From assembly GCF_000298195.1 (NCBI RefSeq), contig NZ_BAHC01000069.1:1-64000 (forward strand): 64,000 nucleotides of DNA. The letters run 5' to 3'. Each line of letters starts with the position of its first letter. Position 1 is the stretch's first letter. The translations under genes were made by a program, and so were the position numbers. The notes below the pieces were generated by a model. The model was given only the letters and a program-made list of their open reading frames with translations, searched no databases and was not told the DNA's origin. Source of the DNA: Gordonia rhizosphera NBRC 16068 (GTDB lineage: Bacteria; Actinomycetota; Actinomycetes; Mycobacteriales; Mycobacteriaceae). Of this stretch, positions 1-8,361 are shown piece after piece.

Positions 1-614
1 CACAACGCCGCCAGGGTGGCCTCGGATGCCCGCGTGGCGGCCTGCGCACCGTCGGCGATGGTGCGGGCCGAACCCCGCGCCGCCAGCCACGGCGCGACGA
101 CACCGCTCACGATCAGCGCGACGGCCAGTACCACCGCCGCCCACCAGGACACGAAGGCCATGATCACCACGGCGGCCACGCCGGTCACCGCGCCGACGGC
201 GATGGGGATGACCCCACGGATGAGGGCGTTGCCGATCTCGTCGATGTCGTCGCCGGTGCGGGCGAGCAGGTCGCCGCGCCGCAACGTCACCGAGTAGGCC
301 GGCGAGCCGGCCGCCAGCGCCTGGTAGATCCGTTCCCGCGCGGTCGCCATCGCGCCGAGTGCGAGATCGTGGGTGGCCAACCGCTCCAGATACCGGAACA
401 CCCCGCGCGAGATGCCCAGCGCCCGCACCGCGGTGATCGCCACCGACAGGTAGAGCACCGGTGGCATCTGCCAGGCCCGGGTGATCAACCAGGCCGACAG
501 GGCGGCCAGTCCCAGCGCCGACAGCGCCCCGCCGACTCCGAGCAGCGCGGCGGTCGCGATCGGGCGAGGCCGCAGACCGAGCAGACCGAAGGCCCGCCGC
601 AACGGGTCAGCCAT
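1..614 (-). CDS. cydC: CydC, ABC exporter subunit for cytochrome bd assembly (partial)
   Basis: One half of the CydDC heterodimeric inner-membrane ABC exporter, which moves thiols (and affects haem handling) and is needed to assemble cytochrome bd. Only the N-terminal 204 residues are inside the window; the rest, including the ATPase domain, lies beyond the left edge. What is visible is a transmembrane domain with several hydrophobic helices and the segment ISRGVFRYLERLATHD, typical of CydC. The ATG at 612-614 lies inside the last codons of cydD (TGA 607-609), so the two are translationally coupled. It is the fourth gene of cydA-cydB-cydD-cydC. Confidence 0.93.
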   Translation of the reverse strand, partial: MADPLRRAFGLLGLRPRPIATAALLGVGGALSALGLAALSAWLITRAWQMPPVLYLSVAITAVRALGISRGVFRYLERLATHDLALGAMATARERIYQALAAGSPAYSVTLRRGDLLARTGDDIDEIGNALIRGVIPIAVGAVTGVAAVVIMAFVSWWAAVVLAVALIVSGVVAPWLAARGSARTIADGAQAATRASEATLAAL

Positions 615-2349
615 GGCCCCGTCCTTCCTCGAGGTCGATGACCAGGTCGGCGAACGACCGCGCGATCGGGTGGTGGGCGACGACCACCACGGTGTCCCCG
701 GCAGCGGCGCGGCGGGCGAGCACGGCCAGTACGGCGGCGGCCGAGCGGTCGTCGAGATGGGCGGTCGGTTCGTCGAGCAGCACCAGCGGCGACGGCGCGG
801 CGAGCACCCTCGTCAGCGCCAGGCGCTGCCGCTGCCCGGCGGACAGGCCCACCCCGCCCGCTCCCAGCACGGTGTGGGTGCCGTGCGGCAGATCGGCCAG
901 CACCTCGTCGAATCCCGTTGCCGCCGAAGCAGTCCGGAGGGCGGTCGGCTCGAGCTCGCCGAACAGCGCCAGGTTCTCGGTGACCGTGCCCGGCACAACC
1001 ACCGGCTGCTGGGGCAGCCAGGCGATCTGTTCGTGGAAGGCGTCCGGGTCGAGTTCGGCCACTGGCGTCGAACCGATCAGCACCGACCCCTCGTCGGGCC
1101 GGATCAAGCCCATGATGGCGGCCAGCGTCGTCGACTTGCCGGCGCCGTTGGGTCCGGTGATCACGGTCAGCGAACCGGCCGCAATGCTCGCCGACAGCCG
1201 ATACGGTGCCCATCCGTCCCGGCCGTGAACGCCCACGTCGAGCAGGACGATCGGCGCTCCGGCGACCGCACACGTCCGCGAACCCACCTGGTGCGGGGCA
1301 CCGGCACCGGCCGCATCGATCAGGTCGATGGCCTCCCCCGCGGCCTGGACTCCGTCGGCGGCGGTGTGGAACTGCGCCCCCACCTGACGCAGCGGCAGGT
1401 AGGCCTCCGGCGCGAGGATGAGTGCCAGCACACCGGCGTACAGACTCATCTCGCCGTAGACCAGACGTAAACCGATACCCACCGCCACCACGGCGACACA
1501 CAGGGTCGCCAGCAGTTCGAGGACCGCGCCGGACAGGAACGCGACGCGCAGCGCCGACATCGTGCTGCGATGGTGGGCGTGCCCGAGTTCGGCGACCCGC
1601 GCGGCCGGCGCCCGGGACCGGTTGAGCGCGCGCAGCGTCGGCAGTCCCGCGATGAGGTCGAGCAGCTGCGCATTCAGCCTGCTCATCGTCTGCAGCTTGC
1701 GCGCGGTCCGGTCGCGCGTCATCAGCCCGATGAGCACCATGAACAGCGGGATGAGCGGCATCGTGATCAGGATGACCACCGCCGAGGGCCAGTCGGTCGC
1801 CGCGATCACGATGACCACCGCGGGGGTGACCGTGAGCGCGACGATCAGGGCCGGCAGATATCCCGACAGGTAGGGACCGAGACTGTCGAGGCCCCGCAGC
1901 AGGACCGTCCCGGCGTGCTCACGACGTTGCAGCAGTTCGCGCGGCGGGGTGCGGGCCGGGTCGGTCAGGACATCGGTGGCGCGGGCGCGCAGTTGGGCGA
2001 TGACCCGCGCCGACGCACGCTGGGCGTAACGGTCGTGGGCGAAGGTCAGCACCACCCGGGCGGTGACCGCCGCTGCGAGCACCCACAGGTGGGCCTGCTG
2101 CGCCGCGAGGGAGCGTTGTGCGGGGTCCACGATGAGGTCGGAGAGGATCGACGCCACCATCGCGGCGGTGACGATGACCGTCGCGGCCGTCGCAGAGGCG
2201 AACGCGGCGGTGACGATCACATAGATCCGCCCGGCCGCCGAGTAGCGCAGGAGCCGCGGATCGACCGGTCCGTTGCGGGCCCGGGAGAGCCGTCGACGGC
2301 CCGCGGCCCGGTCGGCACCGGGGGCCGTCGGCGTCGAGGCGGTCGTCAT
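607..2349 (-). CDS. cydD: CydD, ABC exporter subunit for cytochrome bd assembly
   Basis: Partner of CydC in the exporter needed for cytochrome bd maturation; 580 residues, a full-length half-transporter. The N-terminal half is a six-helix membrane domain. The C-terminal half is the ATPase with Walker A GPNGAGKST, signature LSAGQRQRLAL and Walker B VLLDEPTAHLD. I chose the ATG at 2347-2349 (MTTASTP) because the longer frame to 2418 would run into the 3' end of cydB and begins with low-complexity sequence. It lies 52 bp downstream of cydB and overlaps cydC by 8 bp. Confidence 0.92.
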   Translation of the reverse strand: MTTASTPTAPGADRAAGRRRLSRARNGPVDPRLLRYSAAGRIYVIVTAAFASATAATVIVTAAMVASILSDLIVDPAQRSLAAQQAHLWVLAAAVTARVVLTFAHDRYAQRASARVIAQLRARATDVLTDPARTPPRELLQRREHAGTVLLRGLDSLGPYLSGYLPALIVALTVTPAVVIVIAATDWPSAVVILITMPLIPLFMVLIGLMTRDRTARKLQTMSRLNAQLLDLIAGLPTLRALNRSRAPAARVAELGHAHHRSTMSALRVAFLSGAVLELLATLCVAVVAVGIGLRLVYGEMSLYAGVLALILAPEAYLPLRQVGAQFHTAADGVQAAGEAIDLIDAAGAGAPHQVGSRTCAVAGAPIVLLDVGVHGRDGWAPYRLSASIAAGSLTVITGPNGAGKSTTLAAIMGLIRPDEGSVLIGSTPVAELDPDAFHEQIAWLPQQPVVVPGTVTENLALFGELEPTALRTASAATGFDEVLADLPHGTHTVLGAGGVGLSAGQRQRLALTRVLAAPSPLVLLDEPTAHLDDRSAAAVLAVLARRAAAGDTVVVVAHHPIARSFADLVIDLEEGRGHG

Positions 2350-2358
2350 CGAGCAGGG

Positions 2359-2387
2359 GTCATTCGGGCTGGCGTCATTCGGGCTGG
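2359..2387. repeat. 15-bp tandem duplication between cydB and cydD
   Basis: GTCATTCGGGCTGG occurs at 2359-2372 and again at 2374-2387, a perfect direct repeat with period 15 in the short cydB-cydD spacer. A multiple of three keeps the frame open, which explains the artificial N-terminal extension of the cydD frame. No function is evident; replication slippage is the simplest origin. Confidence 0.75.
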
Positions 2388-2401
2388 GCGCTGGGCGGAA
2401 G

Positions 2402-3487
2402 TCACTTGCTCGGCGCACGCAATGACGACAGACCCACCGACGCCGGGATGTGTTCGACCCGGATGCGCTTGCTGAACACCCAGTAGCTCCACGCCTGGTA
2501 GCCGATCACCACCGGTGCGACGATGAGCGCGACCCAGGTCATCACCGTCAGCGTGTAGTGGCTCGACGACGTGTTGTCGATGGTGAGGTTGAAGGCCTCG
2601 TCGGTCGTGGACGGGAGCACGTTCGGGTACAGCACGGCGAACAGGGAGGAGACCGTCGCGGCGATCGCGATGGAGGTCGCGGCGAACGCGATGCCCTCCC
2701 GTTTCATCTGGGTGGCCAGGACCATCACCACCGCGGCGACCGCCGCGATGAGCACCGGAATCCAGGTCCAGCCGTTGCCATAGGCGAACTGGGTCCACAG
2801 CAGGAACACCGCCGCCACGACGGCGGCCGGGATCGACAGGCGCGAGGCGTACTTCATCGCGTCCTCACGCATCACCCCGTCGGTCTTGAGCGCCAGGAAC
2901 ACCGCGCCGTGCGTCAGGAACACCAGCAGAGTGGTCAGCCCGCCGAGCAGTCCGAACGGGTTGAGGAGGTTGAAGAAGCCGCCGGTGTACTGGGCGTCGG
3001 CGTCGATGGGCAGACCGCGGATCACGTTGGCGAAGGCGACACCCCACAGGATGGCCGGGATCCACGATCCCAGGCCGATGCCCACGTCGCACCACATACG
3101 CCAGCGCGGGTTGTCGATCTTGCCGCGCCACTCGATCGCGACCACGCGGGTGATCAGGCCGACCAGGATCAGCAGCAGCGGCAGGTAGAACGCGGTGAAC
3201 ATGGTGGCGTACCAGCCACCGAACGCGGCGAACGTCGCACCGCCCGCGGTCAGCACCCAGACCTCGTTGCCATCCCACACCGGTCCGATGGTGTTCAGCA
3301 CCACCCGCCGGCGCGCGTCGTTCGTCCCGGCGTCGGTGGCCGTCTGCTGTCCGGCGACGGCGACATCGGAGTGGCTCGCGCCGAGGAACGGCATCAGCAT
3401 TCCGACGCCGAAGTCGAACCCTTCGAGCACGAAGTAGCAGACGAACAGGACGGCGATGAGCAGGAACCAGAATTCAGGCAGACCCAT
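2402..3487 (-). CDS. cydB: Cytochrome bd ubiquinol/menaquinol oxidase subunit II
   Basis: Membrane subunit II of the high-affinity cytochrome bd terminal oxidase, which supports CydA in quinol:O2 oxidoreduction at low oxygen. It has 361 residues and starts MGLPEFWFLL, with eight or nine hydrophobic helices along its length, the family segment LEGFDFGVGML in helix 1 and the conserved GPVWDGNEVW at about residues 69-78. It starts 11 bp after cydA and leads into cydDC, the usual actinobacterial cydABDC operon. Confidence 0.95.
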   Translation of the reverse strand: MGLPEFWFLLIAVLFVCYFVLEGFDFGVGMLMPFLGASHSDVAVAGQQTATDAGTNDARRRVVLNTIGPVWDGNEVWVLTAGGATFAAFGGWYATMFTAFYLPLLLILVGLITRVVAIEWRGKIDNPRWRMWCDVGIGLGSWIPAILWGVAFANVIRGLPIDADAQYTGGFFNLLNPFGLLGGLTTLLVFLTHGAVFLALKTDGVMREDAMKYASRLSIPAAVVAAVFLLWTQFAYGNGWTWIPVLIAAVAAVVMVLATQMKREGIAFAATSIAIAATVSSLFAVLYPNVLPSTTDEAFNLTIDNTSSSHYTLTVMTWVALIVAPVVIGYQAWSYWVFSKRIRVEHIPASVGLSSLRAPSK

Positions 3488-3498
3488 TGTCCAACTCC

Positions 3499-5061
3499 TC
3501 AGTACGCGAACGAAAGCTGACGGGGTTCATCGGTGTCGGTGTCATCGCCCTCGCCCGGCGGGCGGGAGTCGGAGGCACTCGGACCCTCGATGATGTAGCG
3601 GCGCTGCAGCAGGAACCACACCACACCCAGCGCGCCGTAGAGCACCGTGAACACGATCAGCGAGGTCCACACCGTCGCGGCGACGTGGTTGGAGACACCG
3701 TCCTGGACGAACATGCTGATCCGCAGCGGGTCGAGATCGTCGGCCCAGTTCGGCGCGACGACCCAGGGCTGCCGGCCCATCTCGGTGAAGATCCAGCCCG
3801 AGGCGTTGGCCAGGAACGGGGTCGGCATCATCCACAGCGCGATGAGCCCGAACCTGCGGGACTCGACGACGCGCTTGTTGCGGGTCAACCACAGCCCGCC
3901 GAGGGCCACGACCACCGACCCGAGCGCCCAGGTGATCATCGCGCGGAAGGCCCAGTAGGTGACGAACAGGTTGGGGGCGAAGTTCTGGCCCGGCATGTCG
4001 AACGCCGCCTGGTACTGGGCCTGCAGCTCGTTGACGCCCTGGACCGTCGAGTTGAAATCACGGTTGGACAGGAACGACAGCATGCCGGGGATCTCGATGA
4101 TGTTGTTGATGTTGTCGCAGTTGTTCTGCCGCCCGATACTCAGCACCGAGAAGGGGGCGCTGGTCTCGGTCTCGCACAACGATTCCGCCGACGCCATCTT
4201 CATCGGCTGCTGCTCGAACATGATCTCGCCCTGGATGTCACCGGTGATGAACAGGGCGACACCGGAGATCATCACGACCCAGAGGGCGAAGCGCGTCACC
4301 GGCCGCCACATCGTGCGGGCATCGTTCTCGAGTTTCTCGGGCGTCGCGTCGAGATGGCTCGGCGCGGTGCTCTCGGGCACCTCGGAGGTATCGCCGGTCT
4401 CGGCGGCCTCGGTCAGCTTCTTCGCGCGCCACATGTTGCGCGCCATCCACCAGCAGCCGATGGCCGCGACGAAGGTACTGGCGGTGAGGAACGCACCGGC
4501 GATGACGTGTGGGAACGCCGCCAAGGTGGTGTTGTTGGTGAGTACCGCCCAGAAGTCGGTCATCGCGGGGCGGTTTCGGGTGTCGTCCCATTCCACGCCG
4601 ACCGGATGCTGCATCCACGAGTTGGCGGCGATGATGAAGTAGGCCGAGGCGTTGACGCCGATCGCGACCAGCCAGACCGAGGCCAGATGGATGCGTTTGG
4701 GCAGCCGGTCCCACCCGAAGATCCACAGCCCGATGAACGTCGATTCGAGGAAGAACGCCACCAGGGCCTCGAACGCCAGTGGCGCCCCGAAGACGTCCGC
4801 GACGAACCGGGAGTACTCGCTCCAGTTCATGCCGAACTGGAACTCCTGCACGATGCCGGTCGCGACGCCGAGCGCGAAGTTGATCAGGAAGAGCTTCCCG
4901 AAGAACTTGGTGGCCCGCAGCCACTGTTCGTTGCCGGTGACATGCCAGACGGTTTGCATCACCGCGATCATCGGGGCGAGCCCGATCGTCAGCGGGACCA
5001 GGATGAAGTGGTAGACCGTCGTGATCCCGAATTGCCATCGGGAGACATCAAGGGCGTCCAT
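3499..5061 (-). CDS. cydA: Cytochrome bd ubiquinol/menaquinol oxidase subunit I
   Basis: Catalytic haem-carrying subunit of cytochrome bd oxidase; 520 residues. His18 (in YHFIL) matches the E. coli haem b595 ligand His19. A second conserved histidine lies in FPHVIAGAF and a methionine in WAFRAM, matching the haem b558 ligands. The GRQPW signature is present. The periplasmic Q-loop is of the short type expected in actinobacteria. It is the first gene of cydABDC, and two inverted repeats in its leader (5081-5100 and 5140-5158) are candidates for redox or oxygen control. Confidence 0.96.
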   Translation of the reverse strand: MDALDVSRWQFGITTVYHFILVPLTIGLAPMIAVMQTVWHVTGNEQWLRATKFFGKLFLINFALGVATGIVQEFQFGMNWSEYSRFVADVFGAPLAFEALVAFFLESTFIGLWIFGWDRLPKRIHLASVWLVAIGVNASAYFIIAANSWMQHPVGVEWDDTRNRPAMTDFWAVLTNNTTLAAFPHVIAGAFLTASTFVAAIGCWWMARNMWRAKKLTEAAETGDTSEVPESTAPSHLDATPEKLENDARTMWRPVTRFALWVVMISGVALFITGDIQGEIMFEQQPMKMASAESLCETETSAPFSVLSIGRQNNCDNINNIIEIPGMLSFLSNRDFNSTVQGVNELQAQYQAAFDMPGQNFAPNLFVTYWAFRAMITWALGSVVVALGGLWLTRNKRVVESRRFGLIALWMMPTPFLANASGWIFTEMGRQPWVVAPNWADDLDPLRISMFVQDGVSNHVAATVWTSLIVFTVLYGALGVVWFLLQRRYIIEGPSASDSRPPGEGDDTDTDEPRQLSFAY

Positions 5062-5080
5062 GTGGCCTCAATCAGAGTCG

Positions 5081-5100
5081 GTGTATCGGGCTCGATACAC
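5081..5100. promoter_or_regulatory. Inverted repeat GTGTATCG-N4-CGATACAC in the cydA leader
   Basis: Perfect 8-bp arms around a 4-bp centre, 20 bp upstream of the cydA ATG. The position fits an operator or a short leader hairpin. It does not match the Rex box TTGTGA-N6-TCACAA. The binding factor is unknown. Confidence 0.4.
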
Positions 5101-5139
5101 GGGTCGGACCGGTTCGGGGACCTTCTCTGCAAAACATCT

Positions 5140-5158
5140 CTACTACCGGAAGTAGTAG
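5140..5158. promoter_or_regulatory. Inverted repeat CTACTAC-N5-GTAGTAG upstream of cydA
   Basis: Perfect 7-bp arms, about 80 bp upstream of the cydA start and therefore in the promoter zone. This symmetry is typical of dimeric repressor sites (GntR, MarR or TetR). The factor is unknown. Confidence 0.4.
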
Positions 5159-5311
5159 CGATTGGACCTCACGCTACGCTGCGGTTATCACTCGGTTCAA
5201 GCGACAGAGGTCCTGCCGTCGCACCTCGCAATCGGATGAAATTGTGGGCTGGACCTCGTCGGCGCGGTCACGGAATCTTCATCATCCGCGACACCGACGT
5301 CGCACACATTC

Positions 5312-6175
5312 TCAATCACCACAAATCGCGCGGTCCACCAGATCAGCGAATTCGGTGTCGTTCGGTGACGGAGGCAACGCGAAGCCGTTGATCGACCTCA
5401 CCCGAGCGGCCAGCGCCACACTGCTGACCAGCCACACCGAATCGGCCGCGATCAGGTCGGCACGGGTGAGGGCCTGAGCGCGCGTGGTCCAGCCCTCTTT
5501 CACCGCGAGTTCGTAGATCGCGCCGTGCGTGGTGCCCGGCAGGATGCCGATCTCCGCAGGCGGGGTGACCATCGTCGTCCCCGTGACCGTGATGACCGTC
5601 GACCGGGGTCCCTCGAGGACAGCGCCCTCGGCACTGAGGTAGATGACGTCGTCGTAGCCCTGGTCTGCCGCATACCGCAGCGCGGCCATGTTGGTGGCGT
5701 AGCTGAGCGTCTTGGCCCCCAGCAGTTGCCACGGTGCGTGCCCGGCCAGCTCGGTCGAGTACCCGCGGTCCAGCGTCACCACCGAGATCCCCTCGGCGCG
5801 CGCCTTCGCCACCCGGTCGGCCACCGCACCGACCATGACGTACCCGGTCGGACCGGCATCGAGGTCACTCTCCCGACCGCGCGACAGGATCAGCCGCATC
5901 CACGCCTCGGCCTCCCCGGCCAGCTCAGACCACTGCCGCTGCGCGATCGCGATGGCCTCCTGCCACGCGTCGCGGTCCGGGCGCGGCAGGTCCATCATGG
6001 CCGCGCTGCGGTCCATGCGGTCCAGATGCGCGTCCACCCGACGCGCTTGCCCCGACCGCACCAGGAGGGTCTCGAAGATCCCGTCCCCGCGCAGCGCGGC
6101 AAGGTCGTCGGCATAGAGGAACGGCTGGTCGGGATCGTGCACCGTTCCGTCGAGGGACACCAGGATCGTCGCCAT
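5312..6175 (-). CDS. pabC: Class IV aminotransferase, probable 4-amino-4-deoxychorismate lyase
   Basis: PLP-dependent fold IV enzyme, most likely aminodeoxychorismate lyase, which releases pyruvate to make p-aminobenzoate for folate. 287 residues. The N-terminal RGDGIFETLLV motif, the PLP lysine in LGAKTLSYATNMAAL and the phosphate-binding EGAVLEGPRSTV segment are in order. The ATG at 6173-6175 (MATILVSLDG) is preferred over one two codons upstream. Its nearness to ygfZ and the pur genes matches mycobacterial gene order. A branched-chain or D-amino-acid aminotransferase cannot be excluded from motifs alone, but the length and context favour PabC. Confidence 0.85.
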   Translation of the reverse strand: MATILVSLDGTVHDPDQPFLYADDLAALRGDGIFETLLVRSGQARRVDAHLDRMDRSAAMMDLPRPDRDAWQEAIAIAQRQWSELAGEAEAWMRLILSRGRESDLDAGPTGYVMVGAVADRVAKARAEGISVVTLDRGYSTELAGHAPWQLLGAKTLSYATNMAALRYAADQGYDDVIYLSAEGAVLEGPRSTVITVTGTTMVTPPAEIGILPGTTHGAIYELAVKEGWTTRAQALTRADLIAADSVWLVSSVALAARVRSINGFALPPSPNDTEFADLVDRAICGD

Positions 6176-6267
6176 GTGCATGAGGTTGCCACGGCCACGA
6201 CACCCCTGTCACGCTCCGGCCAGGTGTGTCCGATCCGATCACCGCGCCTCGCGGAACCGAGCGCCCA

Positions 6268-6858
6268 TCAGGCATGTTCGAACCGGTGCCACCCCGCGGC
6301 GCCCGACGAGCGACGGCGCCAGCCGGAGCCGATCAACCCGTCGAGTTCGGGCTCATCGATACCGGCCGGCCCGACGCGGAGGGGGCCTCCGGGCGACACG
6401 GCCCGAACCAGGAGGACACAGCCGGGTGCCGCCAGCCTCTCGACCGTGCTCGCCCAGCCGCGACGCGCCTGCGCGGGTATTCCATGCAAGCAGCCGTTGT
6501 CGAGGATCAGCGTGACCGAATGCCCGAGTTCCCCGTCGGGATCGACCGCGGCCGGGTCGGTCACGTCGGCCGTCACCCAGCGAACGCTGTTCGCGTGGTC
6601 GCGTTCGCGGGCACGCTCGATGGCCGCCTCGACATAGTCGACCGCCGTCATCTGCCAACCGCGGGAGGCCAGGAACAGGGCCTGGCCGCCGGTACCGCAG
6701 CCCAGGTCGACGCCGATCCCCGGGGTCGACCGCTCCGCGACCTCGCGAACCGGAGCGGGAATCGCGTCGGAGTCCCAGGGGGTGAATCCGATCCGGTACA
6801 GCGCCCGGTACGTGCGTCGCATCAGGATGCCGAACCCGACGTGGCCAGCGATACCCAC
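6268..6858 (-). CDS. Class I SAM-dependent methyltransferase
   Basis: Small Rossmann-fold methyltransferase of 196 residues with motif I VDLGCGTGGQALFLA, the acidic motif II AVDYVEAAI and a later LILDNGCLHG motif. The N-terminal RIGFTPWD segment is common to an actinobacterial subfamily of unknown substrate. The start is uncertain: GTG at 6858 or an internal ATG at 6822 (MRRTYRALYR). The sequence just upstream belongs to a truncated divergent gene, so the present 5' end may have been created by a deletion. Confidence 0.75.
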   Translation of the reverse strand: MGIAGHVGFGILMRRTYRALYRIGFTPWDSDAIPAPVREVAERSTPGIGVDLGCGTGGQALFLASRGWQMTAVDYVEAAIERARERDHANSVRWVTADVTDPAAVDPDGELGHSVTLILDNGCLHGIPAQARRGWASTVERLAAPGCVLLVRAVSPGGPLRVGPAGIDEPELDGLIGSGWRRRSSGAAGWHRFEHA

Positions 6859-6875
6859 ACAGGTGCCGGAGGCTG

Positions 6876-6929
6876 CAGCACGAACTGGAAGCCGCCGATG
6901 ACCCAGAGAGTGATGCGAAGCGTTGTCAT
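6876..6929 (-). pseudogene. N-terminal relic of a small membrane protein
   Basis: From the ATG at 6927-6929 the frame gives MTTLRITLWVIGGFQFVL, a convincing first transmembrane helix, and then turns into unrelated sequence that runs into the methyltransferase gene. Together with the HxlR remnant on the other strand this looks like what is left of a divergent regulator/target pair. The original family cannot be named. Confidence 0.35.
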
Positions 6930-6948
6930 GCTTACGAGGCTAGGGTTT

Positions 6949-7179
6949 CTGCGGAGGATCAGTCCCAAGACGCTGACCGATCGTCTGCGGCAGCTCGAGG
7001 GCCGCGGGGTCGTCACCAGGACGATGTACGCCGAGATCCCGCCCCGTGTGGAATACGACCTCACCCCGAAGGGGCAGGCCTTGCGTCCGGTCATCGATGC
7101 GCTCGCGGAGTGGAGCGGCGGATCGGGCACCGCGGAACTCACACCCCGAGGCGTGGGTGCGAGCCTGCGTAGAATCTGA
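6949..7179 (+). pseudogene. C-terminal remnant of an HxlR-family regulator
   Basis: About 76 codons encode ISPKTLTDRLRQLEGRGVV, then PRVEYDLTPKGQAL and VIDALAEWS, which is the recognition helix, wing and C-terminal helix of an HxlR winged-helix regulator. The first 40 or so residues, including the usual N-terminal cysteine region, are missing: the frame upstream of 6949 is unrelated and no start codon or RBS is present. The stop at 7177-7179 lies just before ygfZ. I read it as a 5'-deleted pseudogene. Confidence 0.6.
7170..7175 (+). promoter_or_regulatory. -10 box TAGAAT for a leaderless ygfZ transcript
   Basis: TAGAAT ends seven bases before the GTG start at 7183 and no Shine-Dalgarno sequence precedes that GTG. 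This spacing is typical of leaderless mRNAs, which are common in mycolic-acid actinomycetes. Confidence 0.5.
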
Positions 7180-7182
7180 CCT

Positions 7183-8361
7183 GTGACCGCCTCACCGATC
7201 CTGACCAGGTATTCCAGCCACGGTGCGGTCCCCGCCCCGACCGACGACCAGACCCCTCCCGGCGTCGCCTGGCACTATGGCGACCCATTCGGCGAACAGC
7301 GCGCCGCGGTGCGCTCGGCGGCCATCGTGGACCGATCCGATCGCGCGGTCATCGAGCTCCCCGGCCCCGAACGGCTGACCTGGCTACACACCATCTCCAG
7401 CCAGCACGTCAGCGATCTGCCCGACCGCACCAGCGCTGAGAACCTCTCCCTCGACGTCAACGGACGCGTCGAGGAGCACTTCGTGCTGACCGACATCGAT
7501 GGCCTGACCTGGATCGACTGCGAGGGCGCCCGAGGCGCCCCACTGCTGGACTTCCTCACCAAGATGGTCTTCTGGGCCAAGGTCGAGCCCGGCGCCCGAC
7601 CCGACATGAAGGTGCTGACCCTGGTCGGACCCGACGTGGTCCGCGGCCGGATCGCCGAACTGTTGGAAATGCCCGAGGACGCGCCGGTCTACGCCGCCGG
7701 CGACCTGCCCGAGCTGCACCACGAGGAGGAGCCGCTGGGCTTCTGGCGGGTGATGCCGCCGATCGGCGAGGGCGGCCGAACACCGGTGGTCGACATCGTC
7801 ATCCCCGAGTGCACGCTCGACACCTGGTGGACCCAGCTGACCGAGGCCGGCGCCCGGATGGCCGGCACCTGGGCGTTCGACGCGCTGCGGGTGGCCGCGC
7901 TGCGTCCGCGCCTCGGCGTCGACACCGACGACCGCACCATCCCGCACGAGGTGAACTGGATCGGCGGTCCCGACGAGCTCGGCGCCGTTCACCTCGACAA
8001 GGGCTGCTACCGCGGTCAGGAGACCGTCGCCCGTGTGCACAACCTCGGCAAGGCGCCGCGTCGGCTCGTGCTGCTGCACCTCGACGGCAGCTCCGAGGAG
8101 CGCCCCACCCCCGGCGACCCGGTGACCGCCGGGGGCCGCACCGTCGGCCGGGTGGGCACCGTCGTCGACCACTTCGAGCTCGGGCCGATCGCGCTGGGTC
8201 TGGTCAAACGGAATGTCGGCCCCGACGTCGACCTCGTCGTCGACGGTGCGCACCCCACCGGGGCGAGGATCGACCGCGACTCCATCCGGGGCGACGACCA
8301 CGTCCAGGCCGGGCGGGCGGCCGTCGACCGGCTCCGCCACGGCGAGGTGCCGAGCCCGTGA
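7183..8361 (+). CDS. ygfZ: YgfZ/GcvT-domain folate-binding protein
   Basis: Tetrahydrofolate-dependent protein that supports assembly or repair of some iron-sulfur enzymes. 392 residues with a GcvT-like aminomethyltransferase fold and the diagnostic YgfZ signature KGCYRGQE at about residue 275, where the Cys is essential. A C-terminal barrel follows. Translation starts at GTG 7183, probably leaderless. The stop overlaps the GTG of the MOSC gene downstream, so the two are coupled. Confidence 0.93.
   Translation: MTASPILTRYSSHGAVPAPTDDQTPPGVAWHYGDPFGEQRAAVRSAAIVDRSDRAVIELPGPERLTWLHTISSQHVSDLPDRTSAENLSLDVNGRVEEHFVLTDIDGLTWIDCEGARGAPLLDFLTKMVFWAKVEPGARPDMKVLTLVGPDVVRGRIAELLEMPEDAPVYAAGDLPELHHEEEPLGFWRVMPPIGEGGRTPVVDIVIPECTLDTWWTQLTEAGARMAGTWAFDALRVAALRPRLGVDTDDRTIPHEVNWIGGPDELGAVHLDKGCYRGQETVARVHNLGKAPRRLVLLHLDGSSEERPTPGDPVTAGGRTVGRVGTVVDHFELGPIALGLVKRNVGPDVDLVVDGAHPTGARIDRDSIRGDDHVQAGRAAVDRLRHGEVPSP

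Noticed and set aside
481..1470. Long plus-strand frame of 329 codons antisense to cydD
   Set aside because: It lies on the complementary strand of a clear cydD, is rich in Arg/Gly/Pro and has no domain; a typical high-GC shadow frame. The same applies to 3487-5391, 14236-15645, 34293-36026 and 59772-60689.
2350..2418. Upstream extension of cydD to 2418
   Set aside because: It would start inside cydB and consists largely of the 15-bp tandem duplication; family length supports ATG 2349.
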